NCBI GenBank assembly: GCA_002841335.1
Contig: PHEY01000009.1
Span: 62,001 to 126,000 of the forward strand
Length of the DNA stretch: 64,000 bases
From: Actinobacteria bacterium HGW-Actinobacteria-2
Lineage (GTDB): Bacteria; Actinomycetota; Actinomycetes; Propionibacteriales; Propionibacteriaceae
Direction of reading: 5' to 3'
Under the pieces are notes generated by a model that saw only the letters and a list, made by a program, of their open reading frames with translations, did no database searches and was not told the origin of the DNA. The position numbers and the translations under genes are program-made. Numbering within the stretch: the stretch's first letter is position 1; every line of letters begins with the position of its first letter. This document shows positions 1 to 10,688 of this stretch, piece by piece.

Positions 1-5
1 CTCGA

Positions 6-1502
<1,497 letters not shown>

Positions 1503-1612
1503 TCAAGGGGAAAGTCCAAAAGTCACCCGAATGGGTACTCGCACTTGTCACCCGCAGATTGATAGCTTCCGACGCGGTGTACTTACCGTTCGATCCCGGG
1601 GGGGATTTTTTC

Positions 1613-2266
1613 ATGTCCAAAACCACTGCGCCTCGCCGCGCCCAACGACGTATCGCTGTCCCGGTCATCGTGGCCGGTGGCCTGAGCTCGCTGCTCCTGG
1701 CCTTCAGCCTGACTCCGACCTTCTCGGCGCTCACCGCCGCGATCACCAACAACGCCAACACCGCCGGCACCGGCACCCTGGTCATGGAGGAGACCGGCCC
1801 GAATGGCACCGGCGTCGCCACCACCTGCACCAGCGGCGCTACGGGCTCGGCCACCTGCACCGACATCAACAAGTACGGGGGCTCCAACCCGTCCACGTCG
1901 GGCTACCTGAAGATGAAGCCGGGCGACGCCCAGACCACGACCGTCACGATCAAGAACTCCGGCAGCCTCAATGCCTCGACCTTCACCGTGAAGGGCGGCA
2001 CCTGCACTGACGCCACCCAGGGCTCGGTGTCCGGCTCGGCCACCAACCTGTGCGACCTGTACACGATCGACATCAAGCAAGGCGCCACGTCGATCTACAG
2101 CGGCACGGCGACCGCGTTCGCTACTGCGGCGGCGTCCAGCATCGGCGCCGTCACCGCCGGCTCGTCGGTCACCCTGACGATCACTGCCACCCTGAACGCC
2201 TCGGCTACCGCGGCCAACCAGGGGCACACGATCACCCAGCCGATCACCTGGACGTTCAACGCCTGA
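1613..2266 (+). CDS. TasA-like secreted protein with SipW-type signal peptide
   Basis: A 217-residue exported protein. The start at ATG 1613 is chosen over an upstream ATG because a G-rich Shine-Dalgarno run (about 1598-1605) precedes it. Residues 14-33 are hydrophobic, followed by LAFSLTPTF at 29-37 and a predicted cleavage region at FSALTA, then NTAGTGTL; this resembles SipW-processed TasA/camelysin precursors. The mature part carries KPGD followed by NSGSL, a pattern seen in TasA (KPGD...NNGSL). Four cysteines may form two disulfides, and the chain ends ITWTFNA. A paralogue at 4228-4875 shares the signal segment, the cysteine pattern and the C-terminus. The peptidase gene follows after 119 bases. 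Role inferred: a fibre or matrix subunit at the cell surface. Confidence 0.8.
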   Translation: MSKTTAPRRAQRRIAVPVIVAGGLSSLLLAFSLTPTFSALTAAITNNANTAGTGTLVMEETGPNGTGVATTCTSGATGSATCTDINKYGGSNPSTSGYLKMKPGDAQTTTVTIKNSGSLNASTFTVKGGTCTDATQGSVSGSATNLCDLYTIDIKQGATSIYSGTATAFATAAASSIGAVTAGSSVTLTITATLNASATAANQGHTITQPITWTFNA

Positions 2267-2281
2267 TCCCGGCACCAGATC

Positions 2282-2313
2282 AGCCCTTCCGGCCACTCAG
2301 CGCCGGAAGGGCT
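2282..2313 (+). terminator. strong hairpin between the first substrate gene and sipW-lamG
   Basis: A perfect 12-bp stem, AGCCCTTCCGGC (2282-2293) with GCCGGAAGGGCT (2302-2313), and an 8-nt loop. It lacks a clean T tract. It could act as a partial terminator or 3' stabiliser, giving more of the structural protein than of the downstream peptidase. Confidence 0.55.
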
Positions 2314-2385
2314 GGTTCGGTTCGGCTATCCATCCCTCATTGCGAAGTATCTCGCCACTTCGCTGATGACTGAGTAGGTAGACCA

Positions 2386-4089
2386 ATGACCAGACGCGTC
2401 GTTCTGTGGGCAGCCACCACCGCGATCCTCATCGCGGTGCTCATGGGTGCGCTCTCCGGCATCGGCCTCCGCTTCTTCACCGTGTCCTCGCCGTCGATGG
2501 GGATGGTGGCTCCGGTCGGCACCCTGGTCGTAGCCAAATCCGCGACCTCCTATGGGCTCGGTGACATCGTGACCTACGAGCGCGGGGGCCGTTCCTACAC
2601 CCACCGCATCGTGGCGACCAATCCCGATGGGAGCTTCGTCACCAAGGGCGATCTCAACTCCGCCGCCGACGCCCTGCCCGTCACTCCCGAACTGATCGTC
2701 GGCCGGGCCGTGTGGATCGCGCCGGGACTCGGCTGGCTCTTCCAAGCGCTCCCGTGGCTCGCGATCGGCGCGATGGTGGTGTACCTGTTCTCGCTGTGGC
2801 ACCGTTTCGACCACAGCTGGCAATGGGTCGTCCGAATCAGCGGATGGAGCCTCGTGATCACGGCGGTCGCCGTGTGGCTACGCCCCTGGGTGAATCTGGT
2901 CATGCTCGCCTCCGTCAACTCCGGCCTGTTCCCCTTGGACGTGCTCGGCACCCGGTTGGTGAGCGGCCAGGACACCGTCGCCCATGTGACCTACCAGGAT
3001 GCCCGTGGCTACTACAGCCTCACTCCCACTTTGGCGCTGTACTGGTGGCAGCAGTTGTGGCTATATGTGTTGTGCTTGGTGCCGACGGGATTGGCGTTCC
3101 TGATCCGCCAGCCCGACACCGCACCTCCGGCCCGAGCGATCGAGTCCGAAGATGCACCTGCGGTCCCCGAGTTCGCACCGCTCACCGAGAGCGAGCAGAC
3201 GGCGCTGCGTCGGCGACGGGTACTCACGCTCGCCAGTATCGTCCTCGCCGTCCTGCTGAGCGTCGCGCTGACGGTGATCGGGGTCACCAGCGGCGCCCTC
3301 ACCGCCAAAGTCAACAACAACTCGAACACGGCGGGCACTCGCACCTACTTCACCTGCAAGAGCGCGATGAGCAGCACAGCCGTCCCGCGTCCGTACCTTG
3401 CCTGGGCCATGGGCACCACAGCCAACAACCAGACCGACCTGTCGGGAAACGGCCGAACCGGTCGTTTCAGCACCGCGGCCACCACCAGCACCAGCATCGG
3501 CTGCCTGCGAGACACCCCGACGGCGTCGGTGACCTTTGCGGGCAACAAGTGCCTCTACATCAACGCCAACTATGCCGCCAGCACCCCCAACACCTTCTCC
3601 ATCGAGGCTTGGTTCCGCACGTCCAGGACGAGCAACGGCAACATCATCGTGTTTGGCGATCGCACCGGTACAGCCGACTCCAACCATGACCGCAAGATCT
3701 ACCTCGACCGAGACGGCCGCGTGGTCTTCGGCGTGTACCCCGACGCGGTCAAGATCGTCTACACCGCAGCCGGCAAGAACTACGCCGACAACACCTGGCA
3801 CCACGTCGTGGCGACGCTGTCGTCCGCCGGCCAGTCGCTCTACGTCGATGGAGCCCTCGCCATGACCAACTCCGGCGTGACGACGGCCCAGAACTTCGCC
3901 GGCTATTGGAAGGTGGGTTGCGGTGCCCTGGGTGGCTGGCGCAACGCAGCTACCGACGAATCGGGTAGCACCAACAACGACTACTCCGGGCCGGTGTACT
4001 TCACCGGCCAGCTTCAGTACGCCGCCGTCTACACCGCTGCCCTCACCGCAGCGCAGGTCGAAGAGCACTACCTGGCCGGAGTCGACTGA
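2386..4089 (+). CDS. SipW-type signal peptidase fused to a LamG domain
   Basis: A 567-residue membrane protein. Residues 5-28 form a first membrane helix, followed by SSPSMG with the likely catalytic Ser37, THRIV with His73, and KGDLN with Asp89. This is the Ser-His-Asp arrangement of the SipW/ER-type family rather than the Ser-Lys dyad of ordinary LepB. Further helices lie near 115-135, 148-165 and 222-240. Near residues 280-302 there is another hydrophobic stretch, then SGALTA and NTAGTRT, which parallels the processing region of the upstream secreted protein (FSALTA, NTAGTGT). A LamG/concanavalin-like domain follows (about 335-567) with FSIEAWFRT, WHHVVATLS and a C-terminal QVEEHYLAG, plus four cysteines. 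Ordinary SipW proteins are about 190 residues. The fusion suggests that the LamG part is itself a substrate, possibly self-released. Confidence 0.82.
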   Translation: MTRRVVLWAATTAILIAVLMGALSGIGLRFFTVSSPSMGMVAPVGTLVVAKSATSYGLGDIVTYERGGRSYTHRIVATNPDGSFVTKGDLNSAADALPVTPELIVGRAVWIAPGLGWLFQALPWLAIGAMVVYLFSLWHRFDHSWQWVVRISGWSLVITAVAVWLRPWVNLVMLASVNSGLFPLDVLGTRLVSGQDTVAHVTYQDARGYYSLTPTLALYWWQQLWLYVLCLVPTGLAFLIRQPDTAPPARAIESEDAPAVPEFAPLTESEQTALRRRRVLTLASIVLAVLLSVALTVIGVTSGALTAKVNNNSNTAGTRTYFTCKSAMSSTAVPRPYLAWAMGTTANNQTDLSGNGRTGRFSTAATTSTSIGCLRDTPTASVTFAGNKCLYINANYAASTPNTFSIEAWFRTSRTSNGNIIVFGDRTGTADSNHDRKIYLDRDGRVVFGVYPDAVKIVYTAAGKNYADNTWHHVVATLSSAGQSLYVDGALAMTNSGVTTAQNFAGYWKVGCGALGGWRNAATDESGSTNNDYSGPVYFTGQLQYAAVYTAALTAAQVEEHYLAGVD

Positions 4090-4132
4090 GCGGGAATCCG
4101 CTCATCTGCGAGCGCAGCGGCTCACCCGGGAA

Positions 4133-4145
4133 TAGCCTGATGGTG
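4133..4145 (+). promoter_or_regulatory. candidate internal promoter for the second substrate gene
   Basis: TAGCCT at 4133-4138 has the spacing and form of the -10 boxes used elsewhere in this window. It would start a transcript about 83 bases before the ATG at 4228, giving that gene expression independent of the upstream hairpin. No convincing -35 was seen. Confidence 0.35.
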
Positions 4146-4227
4146 TGCCGCCGCCACGGCGTAAGAAACACAAAGTAGTACGTCCTGACGACGGTCCGAC
4201 CCACCTACCCCGGGGGAAGGCACCGAG

Positions 4228-4875
4228 ATGTCTGGTCTCAATGGCACTCACCGCGGCTACCGCCATGTCGCCGCCGGCCCGATCGTGGCCGCTGCCGTTG
4301 GCTCCATCGTGCTCGCCTTCAGCCTGACCCCCACCTTCGCCGCAGCCAGCGGTTACGTGCAGCAGCTCGTCCCCGCGACCAGCGCCGCGGTCAACATCCA
4401 AGAAGCCGCCGCCGATGGCTCCGCGGCCTGCTCCAGCTCCACCCTGGCCAGCGATACGGGCGGCGCGTCCTGCAGCGGCATCGATCTGTACGGTGGCAAG
4501 AACCTTCAGCCGGGCAAGGCGTCGCGTACCACCGTGGTCTTCACCAACAGCGGCACCGGACACGCCCATTCCTTCACCGCCGCCGGTGGCCAGTGCACGC
4601 AGAGCGCCACGGGCGCGAACAGCGGCTCGGCGACCGATCTGTGCGACAAGTTCCACCTGCTCATCTCCGCCGAAGGCGCCACCGTGTTCGACGGAACGGC
4701 AGCCGAGTTCGGTCGGATCGGCGCGCTTCCGGTGGTGGACGGTGCGGCCAACATGACCATTCCCGCCGGCGGGTCGGTGACGGTGACGGTGACGGTCACC
4801 TTGTCGTCCGATATCGACAACAGTCATGCGGGCCTGCAGATCGGTCAGCCGATCACCTGGACCTTCCAGAACTGA
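4228..4875 (+). CDS. second TasA-like secreted protein (paralogue)
   Basis: A 215-residue exported protein, paralogous to 1613-2266. Residues 14-33 are hydrophobic and residues 29-37 read LAFSLTPTF, identical in sequence and position to the paralogue; the predicted cleavage region is FAAAS. The mature part has PGK followed by FTNSGTG (the TasA-like PGD/NSG region), four cysteines in the same arrangement, GSATDLCDKF (GSATNLCDLY in the paralogue) and the ending QPITWTFQN (QPITWTFNA). The ATG at 4228 has a GGGGGAAGG ribosome-binding site. It lies 138 bases after the SipW-LamG gene and probably belongs to the same functional cluster. Role inferred: a minor or alternative surface subunit exported by Sec and trimmed by the SipW-type peptidase. 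Confidence 0.78.
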   Translation: MSGLNGTHRGYRHVAAGPIVAAAVGSIVLAFSLTPTFAAASGYVQQLVPATSAAVNIQEAAADGSAACSSSTLASDTGGASCSGIDLYGGKNLQPGKASRTTVVFTNSGTGHAHSFTAAGGQCTQSATGANSGSATDLCDKFHLLISAEGATVFDGTAAEFGRIGALPVVDGAANMTIPAGGSVTVTVTVTLSSDIDNSHAGLQIGQPITWTFQN

Positions 4876-4889
4876 CCTCAGCCACGACC

Positions 4890-4931
4890 AAGGGCCAGCC
4901 TTCGCGCCGATTGACGCGGAGGCTGGCCCTT
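4890..4931. terminator. bidirectional terminator between the surface cluster and leuA
   Basis: Arms AAGGGCCAGCCT (4890-4901) and AGGCTGGCCCTT (4920-4931) pair over 12 bp, with CGCG/CGCG extending the stem inward. It lies between two convergent genes and should stop both. Confidence 0.7.
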
Positions 4932-4947
4932 GATGTGGAACGAATCG

Positions 4948-6807
<1,860 letters not shown>

Positions 6808-6826
<19 letters not shown>

Positions 6827-6864
6827 CGACCAAGCAGGAGTCGCGCCCATGACATGTCAGCCAT
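6808..6864 (-). CDS. leuL: leuA leader peptide
   Basis: This short ORF reads MADMSWARLLLGRRSEAL followed by TAA. The three consecutive leucine codons (CTC CTG CTT) and a final TTG Leu codon lie immediately upstream of and inside the 5' arm of the 11-bp leader hairpin, 72 nt before the leuA start. A TTGACG-like -35 box (6888-6893) and TACCAT (6863-6868) upstream would place the transcript start at the second in-frame ATG (6855), giving a leaderless 15-residue version. Leu-rich leader peptides before leucine genes are a known attenuation device in actinobacteria and enterobacteria. The arrangement is seen directly; the regulatory role is inferred. The symbol is used by analogy. Confidence 0.75.
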
Positions 6865-6930
6865 GGTAGACGCACGCCGGGTGCAATCGTCAACCATCTC
6901 GGTGAAACGGTGCAGATGTTGCTCATCTGC

Positions 6931-7626
6931 TCAGACTCCTCGGGGGCCGAAAACCGCCGTGCCCACGCGGACGATGGTGGCGCCTTCGGCAATGGCGGCT
7001 TCCAGGTCACCGCTCATGCCCATCGACAACTCGGTGGCGGTGTCCAGGCCATCGGCCAGGGTCTGATCGCGGATCGCTCGCAACAGCGCGTAGCCGCGCC
7101 GAACCTCGTCCTGATCAGGGGTGTTGGCGCCGATCGTCATGAATCCCGTGAGCCGCAGCCCGGAGATCCCGGCGACCGCGTGAGCTACGTCCACGGCGTC
7201 GTCGGGCGGCAGTCCAGACTTGGTCGGTTCTGCGGAAACGTTGACCTGGATCATCACCTCCAGGACTCGCCCGGGCGCCAATCGGGACGCCAGCGCGTGG
7301 GCCAGCTCGACACTGGCCACCGACTCGACCGCGTCGACCCAGCGCAGCGCCGCGTTGATCTTGTTCGACTGCAGCGGCCCGATCAGGTGGGTGGGAATCG
7401 TCAGCCCGGCCAACGCCGGCCCCTTGGCGACCAGTTCCTGTACCCGGTTCTCACCGCGCAGCATGCCGGCGGTCTCCGGTAGCGCCAGCACGGCGGCGAC
7501 CAGGTCGGCCGGTTGGGTCTTGGTGGCCAGGAGCACCCGCACCGACCCGGTCGGACGTCCAGCTGCAGCCTCGGCCGCAGCCACCCGCTCCCGCACCCGC
7601 GTCAGTCGGTCGACGATCTCCTGCAC
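6931..7626 (-). CDS. yggS: YggS/PLPBP family pyridoxal-phosphate homeostasis protein
   Basis: A 231-residue cytosolic protein with the alanine-racemase N-terminal TIM-barrel fold. It binds PLP and buffers the vitamin B6 pool, with no established catalytic activity. The PLP lysine is in LLATKTQPA near residue 36; RGENRVQEL, HLIGPLQSNK and the C-terminal SMGMSGDLEAAI and VRVGTAVFG are family signatures. I chose GTG 7626, two bases after the era stop, because the longer reading frame would overlap era by 43 bases. YggS is often found in the division cluster of actinobacteria; here it follows era and is probably co-transcribed with it. Confidence 0.92.
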   Translation of the reverse strand: MQEIVDRLTRVRERVAAAEAAAGRPTGSVRVLLATKTQPADLVAAVLALPETAGMLRGENRVQELVAKGPALAGLTIPTHLIGPLQSNKINAALRWVDAVESVASVELAHALASRLAPGRVLEVMIQVNVSAEPTKSGLPPDDAVDVAHAVAGISGLRLTGFMTIGANTPDQDEVRRGYALLRAIRDQTLADGLDTATELSMGMSGDLEAAIAEGATIVRVGTAVFGPRGV

Positions 7627-7628
7627 GC

Positions 7629-8540
7629 TCAGAAACCCAGTCGATTGAGGTACTTGGGATTGCGCTGCCATTCCTTGAGCACCTTGACCCGGATGTCGAG
7701 GTGCACCGGCATCCCGACCAGCTCGGCGATCTGAAGGCGCGCGACGGTGCCGATCTGCTTAAGGCGTTCGCCCTTGTGGCCGATGATGATGCCCTTTTGG
7801 GAGTCCCGCTCGACGACCATCGAGGCGAAGATGTCGAGCAGCGGCTTGTCCGCCGGACGATCCGGACGCTCACCCATCTCGTCGATGACGACCATCAGCG
7901 AGTGCGGAAGCTCGTCGTTGACGCCTTCGAGGGCCGCCTCGCGGATGAGTTCGGCGATGCGCGTCTCGGTGGGCTCGTCGGTGACCTCACCATCGGGGAA
8001 GTACTGCGGCCCCTCGGGGAGCAGCCGGATCAACTCTGAGGCCACCACATCGACCTGATCGTCGGTGAGGGCTGAGACCGGGATGATCGCCTCCCAGCGA
8101 ATGCCCAACTCCTCCTCCAGCGAGGCGATCTTCAGCAGGTGCTCGGCCAGGCGAGACTTGCTGACCAGGTCGGACTTGGTGGCCAACGCCACCAGCTGGG
8201 GACGCTTGGGCAGCTTGGCGATCTCGGCGACCAGGTAGGTATCGCCCGGCCCCACCCGCTGGTTGGACGGCAGGCAGACGCCGATCACGTCCACCTCGGA
8301 CCAGGTGTCGTGGACCAGGTCGTTGAGGCGCTCACCCAGCAGTGTGCGGGGTTTGTGGAGTCCCGGGGTGTCGACGACGATCAGCTGGGCGTCGGGGGTG
8401 TTCACGATGCCGCGCACCACATGACGGGTGGTCTGTGGCTTGGAGGACGCGATCGCGATCTTCTCCCCCACCAGCGCGTTGGTCAGCGTCGACTTGCCCG
8501 CGTTCGGACGTCCGACGAAACAAGCGAATCCGGATTTCAT
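7629..8540 (-). CDS. era: GTPase Era
   Basis: A 303-residue ribosome-assembly GTPase that binds the 3' end of 16S rRNA. The G1 motif GRPNAGKST is at residues 10-18, DTPG (G3) near 58-61, and SAL (G5) near 151; G4 reads TKSD in place of the usual NKxD. A C-terminal KH domain is marked by GIIIGHKGERLKQIG near 258-272. The start codon overlaps the stop of the upstream CNNM/CorC gene (ATGA), and the stop is followed two bases later by yggS, so the three genes probably form one operon. Order and length are usual for actinobacteria. Confidence 0.97.
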   Translation of the reverse strand: MKSGFACFVGRPNAGKSTLTNALVGEKIAIASSKPQTTRHVVRGIVNTPDAQLIVVDTPGLHKPRTLLGERLNDLVHDTWSEVDVIGVCLPSNQRVGPGDTYLVAEIAKLPKRPQLVALATKSDLVSKSRLAEHLLKIASLEEELGIRWEAIIPVSALTDDQVDVVASELIRLLPEGPQYFPDGEVTDEPTETRIAELIREAALEGVNDELPHSLMVVIDEMGERPDRPADKPLLDIFASMVVERDSQKGIIIGHKGERLKQIGTVARLQIAELVGMPVHLDIRVKVLKEWQRNPKYLNRLGF

Positions 8541-9868
8541 GTACGCCGCCTTGCAGATTCTTCAGCCAGTTTGGCTGCGGCCTCGGCAGCCTCGTCCACC
8601 TCGTCGACGGCGCGGCTGGCGAGCACCGTCTGGATGGAATGCCTTCGATCGGCGCCACGTTCGGCGACCAGTTTGATCCCGTTCCAGGTGATCACCGAAC
8701 CCGGGATCGGCACCAGGTTCAGTTCCTTGGCCATCAGACCGAGCACCGTGTCGACATCATCATCGTCGACCTTGAGGCCGAACAGCTCGCCCAGATCCTC
8801 CACACCCAACCGGGAGGAGACTCGGAATCGATCCTGGCCCAGCTCGGTGACCGGCGCCACCTCGTCGTCGTACTCGTCGACGATCTCGCCGACGATCTCC
8901 TCCAGCACGTCCTCGATGGTGGCCAGCCCCGCGGTGCCGCCGAACTCGTCGATGACGATCACCACATGGCTGCGGGTGAGCTGCATCTCGCGGAGCAACT
9001 CATCGACCGGCTTGGAGTCCGGGCAGAAGATCGGGGTGCGCATCAAGGTGTCGACCAACTGGGACGTCTGGGTCGTCGGGTCGTCGTACAGCCGCTGGAT
9101 CGCGTCCTTCAGATACAGGATGCCGACCACATCGTCGATGTCGTCGCCGATCACCGGAATGCGGCTGAAGCCGGACCGCAGGGCCAGCGAAACCGCTTGT
9201 CGCAGGGTCTTGTCGCGCTCGACGTAGACCATCTCGGTGCGCGGCACCATGACTTCCTTGACGATGGTGTCGCCGAGTTCGAAGACCGAGTGGATCATCT
9301 CGCGCTCCTCGGCCTCGATCAGGTCTCGGGCCTCAGCCATGTCGACCAGCTCGCGCAGCTCGGCCTCCGAGCTGAACGGACCTTCGGTGAAGCCCTTGCC
9401 CGGAGTCAGCGCATTGCCGATCAGGATCATCAGTTGCGAGACCGGACCGAGCACCGTGGTCAAAGCCCCCACCGGGCCGGCGGCGGCCAACGCCACCCGA
9501 TCGGCGTGCTGGCGTCCCAGGGTGCGCGGGGCCACGCCCAGGCCGATGAAGGAGACCAAAACCATGGTCAGGGTCGGGTAGAGCACCTGCTCCCACAGCT
9601 GGTCGAAGTGGTCGACGAAGACCACGGTGACCAACACCGTCGCGACCACCTCGAACAGGATGCGCAGGAAGAGGGTCGTGTTCAGGTGTGGGGCGGCGTC
9701 CTCGGCGAGCAACAGCAGCCGTGGCGCACCGCGGCGCCCCTCGTCCACCAGCCGCTCGGCACGGGAGCGCGATACCGAAGCGAGCGCGGACTCCGCCGCG
9801 GTGAGAAGCCCGGCGAGCAGCACGCACACCGCAGCGACGGCCAGCAATATCCACTGGGTCTGACTCAA
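8537..9868 (-). CDS. CNNM/CorC-HlyC family membrane protein with CBS domains
   Basis: A 443-residue protein with an N-terminal DUF21/CNNM membrane domain (hydrophobic segments near 5-25, 60-85 and 95-140), a CBS-domain pair (about 200-330, including VMVPRTEMVYVE and DDVVGILYLKDAI) and a C-terminal CorC_HlyC transporter-associated domain (about 345-430). The family is linked to Mg2+/Co2+ efflux; the older hemolysin label is misleading. The start appears to be TTG 9868 because the sequence SQTQWILLAVAAV opens the first membrane helix and no better start exists. It lies directly before era with a 4-base overlap, a conserved neighbourhood (phoH-ybeY-CNNM-era) that is broken here upstream by the yczE/mocR pair. 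Confidence 0.9.
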   Translation of the reverse strand: MSQTQWILLAVAAVCVLLAGLLTAAESALASVSRSRAERLVDEGRRGAPRLLLLAEDAAPHLNTTLFLRILFEVVATVLVTVVFVDHFDQLWEQVLYPTLTMVLVSFIGLGVAPRTLGRQHADRVALAAAGPVGALTTVLGPVSQLMILIGNALTPGKGFTEGPFSSEAELRELVDMAEARDLIEAEEREMIHSVFELGDTIVKEVMVPRTEMVYVERDKTLRQAVSLALRSGFSRIPVIGDDIDDVVGILYLKDAIQRLYDDPTTQTSQLVDTLMRTPIFCPDSKPVDELLREMQLTRSHVVIVIDEFGGTAGLATIEDVLEEIVGEIVDEYDDEVAPVTELGQDRFRVSSRLGVEDLGELFGLKVDDDDVDTVLGLMAKELNLVPIPGSVITWNGIKLVAERGADRRHSIQTVLASRAVDEVDEAAEAAAKLAEESARRRT

Positions 9869-9913
9869 GCCTGGATCACGCGCCTCAATCGAGTGTCGAT
9901 GGTGGACTCGAGT

Positions 9914-10627
9914 CTATCGGCAACCGGGCTCGACCGGCTCAGGATCGTCCTGGCGCACCGTGGGTTGGCGAGCTGCCACGTCGAGCTTCACCACCACGTA
10001 GGGCAGGAAGAACTGCACCAGTGGCCCGATGGCAACCGCGTAGACGACCGTGCCGATGCCGACCACCCCGCCCAGCGCCCAACCGATCCCCAGAACGCTC
10101 AGTTCCAGCCCGGTGCGGACCAACCGCAGCGACCAGCCGGTTCTGCGGGCCAGCCCGGTCATCAGCCCGTCGCGGGGACCGGGCCCGAGTTGCGCGCCGA
10201 TGTACAACGCCCCGGCGATGCCGTTCACGACCATGCCGCCCAGCAGCAACGTCCACGCCATCACGAAGTCGGTGGCCGGCGGGACCCAGGCGAGAGTGGC
10301 ATCGGTGGCCACCCCGATCACGACGGCATTGGCGATGGTTCCCAACCCCGGCGCCTGACGCAACGGAATCCACAGCAGCAGCACGGCGAAGCCGACCACG
10401 ATCACCACTGTGCCGAACGACCAGCCCACCAGGCGTTGGACGCCGGCATGAAACACGTCCCACGGATCAAGGCCCAGGCCACTGCGGACGAACAGCGCCA
10501 TCGCGGTGCCGTAGAGCCACAACCCGACCAACAGCTGGGCCAGCCGCCGCCCCATCCGACCGGCGCGCAGTTGCTGCACCGGGCCGAGGTTGGCCAGCAG
10601 CGAGACGGACGGCTGTGGACGAGTCAT
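9914..10627 (-). CDS. YczE/YitT-like integral membrane protein
   Basis: A 237-residue protein with about five predicted membrane helices and the motif SGLGLDPWDVFHAG, typical of the YczE family; GPGPRDGLMTGL is a second family signature. Function in the family is unsettled (a transport role is suspected). The start could be ATG 10627 or ATG 10636; an upstream in-frame extension crosses the divergent promoter and is rejected. The gene is divergent from a MocR-type regulator, a recurrent pairing in which the regulator probably controls the membrane protein. An inverted repeat (10647-10671) lies over the presumed -10 region. Confidence 0.82.
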   Translation of the reverse strand: MTRPQPSVSLLANLGPVQQLRAGRMGRRLAQLLVGLWLYGTAMALFVRSGLGLDPWDVFHAGVQRLVGWSFGTVVIVVGFAVLLLWIPLRQAPGLGTIANAVVIGVATDATLAWVPPATDFVMAWTLLLGGMVVNGIAGALYIGAQLGPGPRDGLMTGLARRTGWSLRLVRTGLELSVLGIGWALGGVVGIGTVVYAVAIGPLVQFFLPYVVVKLDVAARQPTVRQDDPEPVEPGCR

Positions 10628-10646
10628 AGCACCCATCGTCGAGCAG

Positions 10647-10671
10647 ATTGGCCTTGCCATAAAGGGCCAAT
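10647..10671. promoter_or_regulatory. inverted-repeat operator in the yczE/mocR divergent promoter
   Basis: ATTGGCC (10647-10653) and GGCCAAT (10665-10671) form a perfect 7-bp inverted repeat with an 11-base spacer. On the plus strand it overlaps the expected -35 of mocR (its -10 is CAGAGT 10677-10682, six bases from ATG). On the minus strand it overlaps CAATCT (10645-10650), a candidate -10 of yczE. This position suits one regulator controlling both genes. Confidence 0.6.
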
Positions 10672-10688
10672 CCGAGCAGAGTGGCCTC

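Noticed and set aside
4145-4327. 60-codon ORF starting GTG 4145, overlapping the second substrate gene
   Set aside because: It has a -10 box at the right distance, but it overlaps a convincing signal peptide out of frame and has no family likeness. The -10 is kept as a promoter candidate only.
7627-7671. Longer yggS start (MAAQSQVPQ)
   Set aside because: It would overlap era by 43 bases; the GTG two bases after the era stop fits the family N-terminus.
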